Shown: piece by piece, positions 36,742-49,696 of the stretch
Numbering within the stretch: the first letter of the stretch is position 1
How the letters are laid out: each line of letters starts with the position of its first letter
Assembly: GCA_941918925.1 (NCBI GenBank)
Contig: OW799236.1
Span: 103,556,562 to 103,620,561, forward strand
Source: Phyto melanocephala
Taxonomy: Eukaryota; Arthropoda; Insecta; Diptera; Rhinophoridae
Direction: 5' to 3'
DNA length: 64,000 bases
The notes under the pieces: model-generated
The model's input: only the letters and a program-made list of their open reading frames with translations
Databases searched by the model: none
Told to the model about the DNA's origin: nothing
Position numbers and translations under genes: made by a program

Positions 36742-38529
36742 GAAAAAATTGGGCGGTTTTATTTAGCAATAATGTTTTTCTTAATTTTTTTTTGAATATA
36801 TCTAATCTGTTTTAGCCAAAACTAAAATAAAAATTCGTTTTATTTTGACTATGGGAATTGAAGAGTTAAAATCAATATGTTACCAAATATTTCAAATATT
36901 TTGCTTTCACACACGGTTTTTAGCCATGTAGTCACCTTAAAAAAATTATCTCAATATATGTATGTATTTATTTATGAATGTTACTGTATTATCTTTTAAA
37001 AGTTTCAAGTCAAGAACAAATATTTTATCCCACTTTTAGCTAAGTTTTTTTTAGAAAAAAAATTTAATAATTAGTATATAGTTCAAAAAAGTTGTATTTT
37101 TAAAATAGTACCTTATAATAGTAATTTTTAAAATAGAACTTTTTACAATAATAATTTTTTTTACTAAATGCTTACTTGACAAACATCTGTACGACATATG
37201 TCAAATAAACGTTTAATACACCTTAACTATTTGTTAATGAATACAGAATAAATCAATAAATTCATTTAACACGATAGAAGAAAATTTAAAAAACAAAACA
37301 CAAAATTTAACCCAGCAGTATGACCCAAATACAAAAAAAAACACACACACACACAAATAAAAACGAAAATAATTTCTCTTGATGACAAAAAATATAAAAA
37401 ACGTTGCAAAATCATCTTTTTAAAAATTATTATTTACATGCACATTCGCTAACAATCTTTTAAATTATTAGGATAAAGTAATGGGTCTGTTAACGATAAT
37501 GACAAACGACTTTTTTAAATGAAAAAAGTTTCTTTTGACCAAAAACTTTGTTATAAGTTCGTAAAATTATTTCGTGGAGATTATGCACACCCAAAACCTT
37601 ATTTATAATAAAATTTTTATTTTATAAGAGATTTACTAAACAACTTTTGAATAAAATTTTTTTTATTAGCCTTTGGTAATAAAATACATCTTATTATGCA
37701 GAAAGGGGTTATTTTATTCTCATAAAATATTTTATTAATTAGCTATGGTGAAGAAAAGTTTGTATGAATTTTAAATTAATAAATCTTTCTTTAAGCTCAT
37801 AAAATTTTTTTTTTAGATTTTGCAGTTTTTTACTACACAAATTAAAAGAGTTCCAATGATTTCAGGGCATGCCGAAATTGTTAAGTTTTCAGACCTGTTT
37901 AATAAAAAATAACTATAAATCTTTAATTGTTTGTAACTTTAACCTTTTATTCTTTCAATAAAGTGTATAAAATATATTAAGAAACTCTGTTCATCAAAAT
38001 TGGTGTAGTGAGCTTTATAAAAAATTGTACAAATTTTGAACGTGTTTTTATTATTGCCAGTTTAATTCTTAAGATAAACGTACCCATTCGTTTAGAAAAA
38101 AAATTTTGTCCCAAAAAAGTTTTTTTGAGTGGAAAATTCTTATAAAATATACATATCGAGAATAATAATTAGAAAAGTCCTTACCCAAATAATTGTAACT
38201 TCACTGGAGATGGTCTATGTTGGTTCAATAGTGGTGCAAACAATATTTGCCAATGTCGGTGTAAAGAGCAGCTAAAGAGAGTTTAAGACCTACCAGTGCA
38301 CTATGAAGGAAGTACGGTTAATTTGCCGACGCCATTGGAGCATACTTCTTTAGCAATTATGGTAAGCAACGTCATAGCTAATTTTGCCATTGAATTTCGT
38401 TGACATGTAGTTTTAACCTTACGATGTCACATGCTGCACAGCAGGCGATACAATTATTCAACTGAGAGGAGAGATTGGTAAAAAAATTAGAATCATGGTT
38501 TTGAGTAGTTCAGCTACACCAACTAATAC
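36742..38529. other. AT-rich tract without recognised genes
   Basis: It holds a short (AC)n run at 37339-37355. The part from 38190 to 38520 is denser and leads into the piggyBac-like fragment, so it may be the decayed upstream part of that gene. I could not align it. Confidence 0.45.
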
Positions 38530-38690
38530 AACTGGTACTATACGAGAAAATAGAATGGCAACATCCCGTTGAAGGTTCTAAAAACAACCCAACCGCGGAG
38601 AATTTGACCAGTTGTTCGATAGTCAACAGGAAATTTTAGTTGTTTAAATAAATATTTCAGTCACCTTAACAATATATCTGTGTTCTTTTT
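38530..38690 (+). pseudogene. piggyBac-type transposase fragment
   Basis: It reads TGTIRENRMATS, then KQPNRGEFDQLFDSQQEILV after two stops, then V, a stop and ISVTLT. This follows the family pattern 'GTIRENR ... K..pRG.fd..fD....i..vrW.DN..Vt..sn'. It is a small piece from the middle of the transposase. It differs from the equivalent part of the relic at 35660, so it belongs to another family. No termini were found. Confidence 0.6.
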
Positions 38691-40479
38691 TTAATTTTCA
38701 AAACTTTCCCAATGTATGAACAATTATTTTGTTACATATCAAGTGCAATTTTTATTTTCATATCTCACAATAAAATTGTGGAAAATGAAAAGTGTTTTAA
38801 AGTTTTTGAGTAAAAAAGTCTTTTCAAATATTGTGCGTCTAGGAGGAACGATCGGACGTGCTCATAACTTATATTCAAACAAAAATCTACATTTACATCA
38901 ATCAGTATAATTAACAGTAATTTTTAATACTACTAAGGCTCCACCTGTAGCTTTACAAAATAAATATAAATCTACTATTTTTTTGTTATATTTCTCTAAA
39001 TATTTAACAAACAAATAACATGAACGTTTGTGTGTATACTTAAATATTCTTTTCAATCTTTGCGGTAACGAATTTTAAATATTCGCTGTAGCATTTTTTG
39101 GCTTTACAATTTTCACTATCTGACCACTAAGCGAAAAACCTTCACAAGCATTTTTCGCGTATTCTGCATATTTTTCACTCCATATTATACATTTGTATGT
39201 AATAAAAAGATTTTTATTTTCAGTGGTAGAAATATATAAATAAAAATTTAAAAGTTCAGAATATGTATGTATAGTTAACAGAAGAAACCAACAGCGTGAA
39301 ATAGGAAAATAAAAATATTGTAGTTGATAAAAGAATTCTTAAGTTTTGTTTTCACTATTTATTTTAATTGTTGTGAAATACATAGTCTTATGGCTGTTAA
39401 AACAATATTCATATTCATAATTGTTTTTAGGAGTTTTCATTTATATAAAAAGTATTCAAATCGCGACACCCTAATATTTTAACCTCTAACAAAATTCTAA
39501 CTATTTTCACAAATAAATTAAAAAACATATAACAAACATCTGTACAAAAAGCTAACAAAAAAAATTGCTTAAACAGTAATAAAAATACTAAATTTACTTT
39601 CATTTGGAAAATAATGTTCAACGTAAACAACATTTCCGTAGACATTGTCTACCTTTGGTAAAAATGAAAGAAATAACACGATTATTTATACAAAAAATCT
39701 CATAACCTTTGATCAGCGAAAAAATTAACAAAAACAAAAAAACAACATTTTAACTTATATTAAAGCTAAAATAAGTAAAACATTTCTTTTGGAATTTATG
39801 CTAAAATCAAGGACTTTTTAAAGAATCTTGCAATATGAGTGACGATTCAAATATGGTGATTTTAAATGTATTTTTTTATAAAGTAAAAAAATGTTATATA
39901 GCGTCGTTTAGGTTTAGAGTTCTTTTAATAATTGTTTTATTCAACAATATATTGTAGTTTAAATACTTGAATACTTAAATCCATATTTATCACGTAGTAT
40001 GTAATTTGTTTTTTGCCTTGTTAGTTAGTACCAATTTTAAATGCATGTAATTTCTTAAATGCAATTTTAATGAGATTAAAATTGTGCACTTCTGCAGGAA
40101 ATTTTCCTTTAAATGATATATTTTTTTTATTTAAATCACTTGTACAATATGAGCGTATACTGCGTAACAAAAACTCGACTTGCCTACTAATAAATAAAAC
40201 ATGAGTGGTAGGTGTATCAAAGCAGACTACCAATTTCTCGATCGATACTACCGATCGGTATCCATTCATTTACTCAGTACAGTGGAATGACTAAGGTTTG
40301 CTCTAGACTAGAAAACTCATTTAACACCAACGATTTAATTGATGACAAGTTTCATAGCACTTCTTCTTTGTTATTTATTTATCTAATCAATATTGGTGAA
40401 TTTAAAATAATAATATGATAGCGTCACATCATTCAATTATTTTCAATCGTCAGCACTTCCTTCAGACTGAGGTCTCTCG
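38691..40479. other. AT-rich tract without recognised genes
   Basis: The frames at 38716-38910, 39427-39645 and 40021-40269 have no family motif. The last part (40300-40480) may be the 3' end of the adjoining retroelement piece. Confidence 0.45.
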
Positions 40480-40950
40480 TAGCATCACACTTAATGTGTA
40501 CTTTCCTGTGAGCCTCAATCTTTATCTGATCAATGGTGAATATTCACATACTACGTATGCTGTGGTCTCAAAATACACGAGGCACATTCTACAAATATCA
40601 TCATCCATGATCTGCCTTCTCTTCAAATGATATTTAAAGCTTTCATGTCCTGTAACTAGGACAGTTATCCAGCTAATCTTACTCCAAATAACTTCGAATG
40701 ACTATACTGCATCCCTGTTAAGCAAATGTCTGGGCACTAAACAATCCTATCTACAAGTGCGTTCCTCTATTCGATTTTGCAGGCTTATAGAGTTTTTCCA
40801 TTGAAAGAGTCTTTCCGTACCAATACAATACCCAAAACTATTTAGGGTTCTTGTGCACAGAAAGTCGTCAGCTAGTTCATTCTCAACAATAGATGGATAC
40901 GTGTTACTTACACATATCAGCTTCACCTAATTTATAAAAGCACAATTATT
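40480..40950 (-). pseudogene. LINE-type RNase H / C-terminal fragment
   Basis: On the minus strand near 40910 the sequence reads SIVENELADDFLCTRTLNSF; LINE RNase H domains have 'GI.GNE.AD.LA' here. Further on, TVLVTGHESFKYHLKRRQ is followed by DDICRMCLVYFETTAYVVCE and RLRLTGKY. This fits the C-terminal region of jockey/R1-like elements ('LTGH..LkyHL.r.....d..CR.C....ET..HvLC.C..l...R...lG'). Stops interrupt it. It lies about 8 kb from the reverse transcriptase fragment at 32205 and on the same strand; they need not come from one element. Confidence 0.7.
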
Positions 40951-41040
40951 AGGCTTTAGAATACACAAAATTTTGACTAACATGAGAAGAAAGAAGTATT
41001 TTATCTAAGGTTTCCACCACGGCATATCATACTTATTGTA

Positions 41041-41830
41041 AAGGGTGGTTAAATTTTAAGGGCCGATGTTAAATGTGAACCACACCTGAACGTCAAGATT
41101 TTTTTTCTGCATTTCATTTGACATTTCTCAATTTCAGGCTAACTCAATTTGAACTATGAAAATATACACAATCAAGCAATGCGTTAAAGTATATCGTGCA
41201 CTTCGTGAAAAAAATTACCTTTAGTGATAAGGCACATTTTCACCTCAGTGGATTCGTCAATAAGTAGAATTGCCGCATTTGGGCGAATGATTATCCAAGA
41301 GTGATTGTCTAAAAACCAATACACCAACAAAGAGTGTCTGTTTGGGGGGGGTTATGGGCTGGCGGCATCATTGGGGCCGTATTTTTTCCAAAATGAGGAC
41401 GGTCAGGCAGTTACTGTGTATGGTGTTTGCTATCGTGAGAAGGTAACGAACTTTTTATGAATGATATGGTTGTGGACGATATGTGGATTCAACAGGACGG
41501 TGCCACTTGCCACACAGCTAACGAAACAATGGCTCGTCTGAGCGACAAATTTAATGGCCATGTTATCTCACGTAGTGGCAATGTCAATTGGCCGCTAAGA
41601 TCATGTAATTTGACACTGTTGGATTTTTTTTTTGGGGTTATTAAAAAAAAGTGTACGTAGATAATCCAGCAACAATTCAAAAGCTAAAGAATGAGATAAC
41701 TCGTGACATATACATCATAGAACCTCAACTATTCCTCAGCGTAATCGAAAATTTGGACCATCAAATGGAGATGTGCCGCCGAGGTCGCAGTGGCGATTTG
41801 GCCGATTTTTGTTTAAGTCAATTTAAATAT
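41041..41830 (+). mobile_element. Mariner-type element, different deletion, 3' end lost
   Basis: The left inverted repeat is well kept ('aagggtggttaaattttaag'), next to TA at 41039-41040. It belongs to the same family as the copy at 2272 but keeps the catalytic region instead. The right inverted repeat is absent: similarity ends near 41830, just after the C-terminal tail. Confidence 0.82.
41155..41830 (+). pseudogene. Mariner-type (DD41D, rosa-like) transposase, deleted and frameshifted
   Basis: A short N-terminal piece joins directly to ITFSDKAHFHLSGFVNK (about 41216; first catalytic aspartate present), then NCRIWANDYPRVI, QQRVSVW and WAGGIIGAVFFQNEDGQAVT. In the frame from 41457 come MWIQQDGATCHTANETM (second aspartate), NGHVISRSGNVNWPLRSCN and LTLLDFFFG (third aspartate). 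From the Asp of QQD to the Asp of LLDFF there are 41 intervening residues, the spacing that defines the DD41D group. A frameshift after 41640 leads to the tail (41651-41833). N-terminal DNA-binding helices are mostly deleted. Confidence 0.85.
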
Positions 41831-44098
41831 TAAAACATTGTGACTACTGAACAAAATTGATTATGCAAATCGTCAGAAAGTTATGTCGGTATTTAGAGAA
41901 TATACAACCGAATATTCGTAGATGTATGTTACAAACGTAATTATAAACTTTATATACCAGTTCATCAGTTGGGTATTAAAAGAAATGGTTTTTCTTAAAT
42001 ACTGATATTTAAGTTAAAAATTCTATAAATGTTTTTTTGCATAAGTTGTCCTTATATATTCATAAACCAAATACTGTTATATGGTCATTTAACATTATTT
42101 TTAATTGCTAAACTTATAAGGATCCTGCTATAAAACTTAATCCATATATAAATCAAATATTTTTTCATGAGTTTTCCCTCACATTACTACCTTTTTTGTT
42201 AAAAGATTCCGTACAAAAATCTACAAAACATCAACATGTTTAAGTGAAATATGTACATTTACACATAGCTATGAACATCTGCATTTGTGTACCATGAATT
42301 TTTGCATCATAATACAGAAGAGTTTTGTTGAACGTAGTGCAACTACTGTAGCTGCTGCAAGTGCTAAATGGGAAAACAACAAGAGACTGTTCAGTCTTAC
42401 AATGAAATCATGCGGGTTTGGCATACTACGTGATTGGCAACTACTTAACTTACGTGACATTTTTAAGAGCACTAGAAAATATTTACCATTTCCATTCTAT
42501 GCAAGTGAAATAACAAAAAAGTATAACCAATGAATAGAAGTTTATCCTGATATTGCATGATATTTTTTTTATATGTATTTGTGTATGTTTGACTTGCAAG
42601 TGATTTCGTTATGTGAGAACTAAACTTAGTTCAGAATTCAGCAAACATTGACACATGACATATGCAGCAAAATCTTGAAGACACTGAAATGTATTTGAAC
42701 ATTTTTTTTCTTATTATTTGTTATTTATGTCTTACTGTTGCCGCCATTGCAGTTGTTGTTTTTTTTTTATTATTCCACTTGCATTTTAACAGTTTATAAT
42801 TTATGATCTGCAAAGGGATAAAAATGGATAGATAAATAGAAACACATGTTTGTAGGAGAATGCAGTTATAACTTGAGGATGCTTAAATTTATTATCCTTT
42901 TTGTTCCTATGTTATGATGCAGAAAAATTAATTTGAATAAAATGAATTTAATTTCTACAGTTCTCTCTAGACAATAAGAGAAAAACACAAAATATAAAAG
43001 ATATAAATTAACTTAAGAAACATGACTTATTTGTTTCTGTAATTAAAATTATATAATATATCTGAGAGTTAAAAAGCTTAGCAATATCCTTGTAAGGACA
43101 TAAAATTTATTTGTTTGCACAAAACATACATATTCTTACAGAAAAATTCTAATTCGCATTTAGACTGCCGCCACAATTAAGAACGAAAACAAAAGTGTCG
43201 ATACTGCTACAAAACTGCATTTGGGTCTTGTTTTCTTATTAAATATAATTATAGCTTAACACTTTTAAACAATATTCGTTATATTTTTAAATAATATTTT
43301 TGCTTTTTTTTTTTTATTTATTTTTTGTTGCTTGCTAAGCTTGCAAATTATCCGTATCTAAAACGAAAATTAATTTTTTATAAAAACATGGATTTTTGGC
43401 CCAATTATGTAAAATTAGATAGTATGTCAATATGTATGAAAAATTTCTTAATATAATTGTTTTATCCGAAAACATGAATTTACTTAATTTCTGTTAGTCT
43501 CAATGAACTACATGTGTCATCATTAAAACTTGTCCATAAAGTTAATGTTCATCAAAGGTAACTTTAGCAATTATACGAAGCAGGTAACAAAGTAAATTTT
43601 GATTCTTTTTACAAAATAAATTATTTTAATAATTTTTTGGTTGTCTGTAAAGTCGTGTTACTTCATAAAATAACAACCACTCGCCCATTTGCATGAGATC
43701 ATACAGTTCTTTTACAATCATTTCAATTTATGAAAAAAATTGGTTTCATATTTAATTATTAATAAAATTTTGAGTACACCTATATAGACGAACTTAAATT
43801 AATTTCAGTAGGAGTATTTTATCATCAATATTTTTATTTTGATTTGTATCAGCTTCTTTTAATTTACATAGGCACACCTTAACCTTAAGGATACACTCAA
43901 GTACCAATGAGACATTCAGATCCATCCGCCGTACTCGGTTTATAACCGACTGGTTATAAATGCAATCAAAAGTTACTTTTCTTGTACCCGACCACCTAGC
44001 TTAACTCTATTGGCATTTTATTTTCCCTAACCTCTTTATGTACATGGTCTAGGTTCTTCCATGACCCAAATTCGAACCAAAATGATATTATATACTTA
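41831..44098. other. AT-rich tract without recognised genes
   Basis: The frame at 42285-42533 (82 codons, with 'TTVAAASAKWENN') is less AT-biased than its surroundings but matches nothing I know and has no clear splice sites. The stretch 43880-44090 is denser and continues beyond the DINE insertion at 46831. Confidence 0.45.
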
Positions 44099-46830
44099 TT
44101 ATACCCGCCACCAAAAAAATGGTGGGGGTATATTCATTTTGTCATTCCGTTTGTAACACATCGAAATAACCATTTTATACCCCATAAAGTATATATATTC
44201 TGAATCGGGGTTTGATTTTATGACGATCTAGTCCGTCTAGTCCGTCCGTCTGTCCGTCTGTTGAAAGCACGATAGAGGTCGCACCGAAAAAGCTAGGTGG
44301 CTCAAATTTTGCCAGAATCTTTCTTATAGACAAGGTTTGTTTGGTATTAAAAATGGGCTAAATCGGAATATCAGGAAGAGAGTTATAGCTCGAAAAGCAA
44401 GAGTAGGTCGAAAAAACCGTGTCCTTCGAACATCGAATAAAATGGAATTGTGTACAAACGCATTAACGTAGACTCATGAAACTTCGAATATATGTTAACT
44501 GGGTAAAGGCAATATATTTCCCTGAAAATTGTCTACATCTATGCATTAGGAGAGGAGTTATCGATTAAAATGTACGAAAATTTATACCGCACAGTGTATT
44601 TTTCGGTATATTTAAAAACAAAAACGTCATAAAAGCAACAAAATTGGATGTACGATTCTGAAATTTTGCACACCTTGCTTTTTGGTCAGGCGCTTTTTTG
44701 TACCGGCAAATCAATGTGCCACGCCCACTTTTACGCCCACCTCCCATATAACGTTTTAACTAAAATTCATATAATTTCTCTATTAATAAAGATTTTGGAA
44801 TAATAAAGGGCTATATTGAAACACCTAAGTTGTACTCATTCGCAAAAATAACTTCGACACGCCTACTATAACGCCCACTTTTCACGTTATCTACCGTTAA
44901 TGAAATTTAAAAGCTCATAAAACCGCTAAAATTAGAGGTATGATGATAAATTTTGCTACGTCTATCCCCCTAGGCAATTTCATTACTATGCCAAAAAATT
45001 AAGGTGCCACGCCTACTTTTACGCCCACCTCCCATATAACGTTTTACCTAAAATTCATATAATTTCTCTACTAATAAAGATTTTGGAATAATAAAGGACT
45101 ATATTGAAACACCTAAGTTGTACTCATTAGCAAAAACAACTTTGACACGCCTACTTTAACGCACACTTTCACTTTTGAATTGTGTCCAGACGCATAAACG
45201 TAGTCATGAAACTTCGAATATATATTTATAGTGTCAAAAGAATATTTTTCCCTGAAAATCGGTTAAATCTATGAATTAATAAAAGAGTTATAGATAAAAA
45301 TGTACGAAAATTTATACCGCACAGTGTATATTTCAAATTTAAAACGTAATAAAACTGACAAAACTATATGTACGATTCTAAAATTTTGCAAACATAGCTT
45401 TTTGGTCAAAGTCTTCGTTATAACGGAAAATAGATGTGCCACGCACACTTTTTTCCTTAAATTTTTATAAAAATATATTAGTCATATATATTAGCATTTA
45501 TTCATCTTACACTGCGACATTTATTGTACTGTAGCTTAATATAAGATAAAGATGATAAGATAGATGACTCTACTAGCAACTACTAGATGGCATGCTAACA
45601 ACTTATGCTTATGTTCTCCTTAAGTTATGCTTTATTAAAAATGTGAATTTATGAAAATTTGACCTAAGTAAAAAAAAATTATCTCTAAACATTATAAACA
45701 ATTTATTTTCATGTACTAATGGCTAACAAATTTTAAAATTATACAAAACTTATTTCGTTTGAAAATCTTTTAAAAGCAAAATGTTATAGAAGTTTAAAAA
45801 TCAAAATCTTACTAATAAATTTCCCGTTTTAGAAAAATGCAGAGAATGTATATTTTAAATCACCCTGTGGCCCTTAAAATTTAAACTTAAATTCACTTTC
45901 TTCTTCTTAAATTCATGTAAATTCTCTATGAATAAAGATTTTGGAATACTAAAGGGCTATATTGAAATATCTAAGTTATGTTTATTTGCAGAAACTTTAT
46001 TGACACGCGTATTTTAACGGCCACTTTCATTGAAAGACTAAATTTACGAAAACATTTTACTAGCATACCGAAGTTATAATGGGTGGTTTAATTTTAAGGG
46101 ACTATGTTGATTTTGAATAAAGTTATTTTGAAATTATTATCATTTATTTTTATAATGATAATATTTGTATGCTTCAATTATGTATGGAACAAAATACCGG
46201 CCAAATGGCCCCCCAACCTAGGCCGCACACTTCGATCCGATAGTCCAAACTTTCAATGACACTGTTGATGCTCGATTGTTGGGCACGATGATGAGTCGAG
46301 GTTGCTTGCTCTTTTGCCACGTTATCGTGAAAAACAGCAATGTTTCCCATTCAACGAACTGAGATGGCATTCACAGATGTTTTCACATTTCATACAGACC
46401 TGCTTTGCAGACATTTAAATATTGTTTACAATTCTCACGATTGTGGACGAATTCGAACGATTATGTTGACCAAAACAATCACGAAGTGCACAAAATGCAT
46501 TTTGATTTGAACGCCCATTTTTATAAAAATCTTTAATATTTAAAAGCGTTGCTCGATTGCGTATCTTTCCACGGTTCAAATTGAGTTAGTCTGAGATTGA
46601 GAAATGTCAAATGAAATACAAGAAAAAAGTTGAAGTTTAGATGTGGTTCACCTTAAACATAGGCCCTTAAAATTTGACCACCCTCTACAAAGAAAGTGAT
46701 ACATATTTTATTATAAAGAGATTATTCTATAGCGATTAACAAAATAATAAATGTTGTGCTTTAAATGTACACAAAATTGGTGGTGGGTATAAAAGATTCG
46801 GCACAGCCGAATATAGTGCTCTTACTTGTT
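44099..46830 (+). mobile_element. DINE-1-like element, full-length copy C
   Basis: It starts TTATACCCGCCACC, with the GTCY microsatellite near 44230, and ends with the hairpin TTCGGC-aca-GCCGAA and CTTACTTGTT. It is almost collinear with copy A (2732 versus 2746 bp) with a few percent differences and a shorter microsatellite. It carries the same nested mariner derivative at 46079-46685. It sits in locally less AT-rich DNA. Confidence 0.82.
46079..46685 (-). mobile_element. Mariner-type deletion derivative nested in DINE copy C
   Basis: It has the same inverted repeats, TA flanks (46077-46078, 46686-46687), orientation and internal structure as 16595-17204, at the same place in the host element. 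Confidence 0.85.
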
Positions 46831-47430
46831 TTTCTATTTGAATTGTTGGTCTTGCAGCCGTTTCCCTTAGGAATATGTCCAAAAATATGTCAAATAGAAA
46901 AAACCTTAGAATAACTTGTATTGCTTGCATTGGCTTGGTTTATATCGCACCACATAAACATAAACAGCAACTCTCTGAACTCCATCCAACTAATGCTTCC
47001 ATGAGAGGCATTTGGTCTTCAAAAAACAGATGGGAAAATATTTGTTGGTCTCACCATCTCCGTCCAAGTCCAACATGCAGCTTTAAAATTACCCATTCCC
47101 CGCTAACTTGCTTACGTTGATTTAATATACTTTCCTCTTTCCGTATTCTTATTTCAACATGGCCATTTGAGGCTAGTTTCGTATAGCGCAATCAAAAAAT
47201 ATATCACCTTTCTCGTTACTTTGACCTTGTATCCAAAAACCGGTGAGCATCCAACCTACATATATACCTTTCCTTCTTTGTGTGGAAAGGATAGCAACTG
47301 ATTTTCTAGTATTTATTATTATCGCATGTATGCAAATTTCTTACAGCCTAAAAGGAGGCTGTCCAGCCGATGGTTATTGTTCCCTGATTACCTAACGCCA
47401 TTTTAAATTAGTCCCATTTTGGAGACAGGG
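46831..47430. other. Less AT-rich stretch of unknown nature
   Basis: It is more complex and GC-richer than most of the window (for example 'caccatctccgtccaagtcc' near 47055). A plus-strand frame at 46875-47120 and several minus-strand frames were inspected. None shows a motif I can name. It may be part of an old retroelement interrupted by DINE copy C. Confidence 0.4.
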
Positions 47431-47750
47431 TCTCCAGATAACATCTTCTAAATCCCACTTCAGTTTTATTATTTGCACTAGAGTAATAGTCACTACACAG
47501 ACGAAAATTAATGCGAACAGGGACAGCAACATAAAGATGGGCCTGGTGTAGATAAATTAAGCGCTTACTTATTGCAATGCAGTGCTTACTCTCCAGATAA
47601 CATCTTCTGTATTCTTTCCACTTTAGATTTATTATAAACACTAGTAAAATTTGCTACACAGAAAAAATTGATTCGTACAGGGACGGCAATATTAAGCTGG
47701 TCCTGCAATAGATCAACTAAGCAATTACTTTTTGCAATGCAAGTAAGCAC
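47431..47750. repeat. Tandem duplication, two diverged ~160-bp units
   Basis: Unit 1 starts 'tctccagataacatcttcta' at 47431 and unit 2 'tctccagataacatcttctg' at 47590. They stay in step to 'cttactttttgcaatgc' (unit 1 'cttacttattgcaatgc'). The period is 159 bp, with substitutions and small indels. A frame crossing the units has no recognised domain. Confidence 0.8.
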
Positions 47751-49684
47751 TTAGTAAGCGATTAAAGATTTTCTTTTTGGAAATGAAGTTTTTTGGTGAA
47801 AGTTTTAAGTGAATATTTCCATGTTTTATAAAAAAATAACAAATTTATTATAACCCCACTTTTAAAGAAAAAAAACAATTTTACAATTTTTATTCTGTTT
47901 AAATTAACTGTGTTTTATGGTAACACAAAATAAACAAACATATAAAATCGAAAATAGTGTAGAAACTACGTTACTTACTCACTATCCTTCCGATATTATT
48001 TTATTATCCAATAACTTTCTGTATTAAGCTTATTGCACTTAAAACTTTTCACAACAAGAGAAATCAAAAATTCCTGAACTTTCATTAAAATTATTCTGCG
48101 ACAAACTGAACACTTAATCAGCATCCTTCGTAAAATAAAACAATGTGCACATAAAATTTGTTATTTAATTATCACACTAACAAGTGACTGACAATAAGAC
48201 TCATCATAGATATTACTGTGATTGCAATCAGCACAATATAAAACAACAAGTTTATGGAGGTCACCATCATCAAGTCGCTCTTTCTGTTGATCCCTAGTGA
48301 TTGCGATTGTTGTTGTTACTGTTAACATTATTCTGCAATAACAATACGAAAACAATTTCAATTACAAACATATGTAATTAAAATGTAGACATACTCATGT
48401 ACTTCTAACAGAAACACATACATATGCATACACTAAGCCATATGGCAATACATTTACATACGCGTTATTGGGAAAACATGTATTACGTGAATGTGAGTTT
48501 AAATTTGAACAAACATTACACAGTCTCACTGCTAGTGACTTGCTAATAACAATAAGCGTTCAACCGAATTATAAACACTCTTGTTCTTGCATAAACACTT
48601 AAACATGAAATGTGTTAATGTATGTTAGTATGTATTTTGGAATCAATGTGTATGTGCTTTAGCTTTTAGTAGCAACGTATGAAAACATCAGCCTTGACAC
48701 ATGAATTTAATTTAATATTTTGCCAAATATATACCCAACGCTAAGACCAAAAGACAAACAATACAAATCTGTAGTAACAAATACATATTATTGGGTTATT
48801 AACAGGCTTTGGTTTGCTAATGTTTAGCCAAAATCAGTAAATATTCGTTTGGCAAGAACAAAAAATAACTCATTTAGTTTTTCCTTTGTATAAATTTTGT
48901 TTAGAAAATGACTTTGGCATTGAACGATCTTGAAAGTTAAAAAATATACTGCAGCTTGCTGCATACTTATAATAAACGTTTTATTATTTATTCTTGCAAA
49001 AATGTGTCAAAAAAAAAATTTGCACAAGCATTATACGGAATTAAATATTGATTTGCTAACACTTAAAAAACAACCAACATAACTTTTTCAAGGAAAGAGA
49101 TAATTAAAAAAAAATATATTTTATACATTAAAAATTACATTTATTAACAACAAATCTTAAATATTTGTTGTGTTCTAAATTTATAATTGAAAATTTTGAT
49201 ATATTGAAACAAACAATAGAAGACATCTTTAAATATCTTTTAGATAAAAAAAAATTTAAGTATTTATATTTGTCTACTCTAACAACAATATTTGTACATA
49301 AATGCAATACTATGTGTTTAGAAATATATTAATTAGGAAGGACCACAAAAAATAAAATTTAGATGGATTTTTATTTACTCTATAATCTGATAAAAAGATC
49401 CCAGAATAATACAACTTGACACAAATAATTATTATATCCTTCACAGAAAGTGTAAGGGTATATGTAGGTTTTTCATTCTATGTAAAATGTTTATCACATT
49501 CGTTTCCGATCCTACAAAGTATAAATTTTGTGAAAACTTATGAACATGGGAGTCTAGTTATCAACCCTAGTGTGATATTAAAATACCAAAATTATCCTGA
49601 AATAGATCGGTATTAAAAATTCGTTCATTAGCAACTGAGATATGACGAAAAAACCTATATCACCTCGCCCTTCCACAACGCGTT
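47751..49684. other. AT-rich tract without recognised genes
   Basis: The short frames near 48161 and 49416 show no family motif. Confidence 0.45.
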
Positions 49685-49696
49685 GGTTCGAATCCC
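49685..49696 (+). other. tRNA T-arm / pol III B-box-like sequence
   Basis: GGTTCGAATCCC is an exact match to the T-loop/B-box consensus, preceded by 'ccacaacgcgtt'. About 45 nt upstream, 'ttagcaactgag' weakly resembles an A box. No full cloverleaf can be drawn. A related word ('ggttcaaaatcccgggtgag') occurs at 49997-50016. It may be the head of a tRNA-derived SINE or a tRNA fossil. Confidence 0.35.

Noticed and set aside
37339..37355. (AC)n run as a regulatory Z-DNA site
   Set aside because: Too short and without context; recorded only as a microsatellite.
42285..42533. 82-codon plus-strand frame with a mixed composition
   Set aside because: No recognised domain, no clear splice sites or second exon, and the opposite strand is open too. 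Not enough to call a gene.
44565..44747. Minus-strand frame starting MGGGRKSGRG
   Set aside because: It lies inside DINE copy C and is the reverse of its 'cacgcccacttttacgcccacc' repeat; not a gene.
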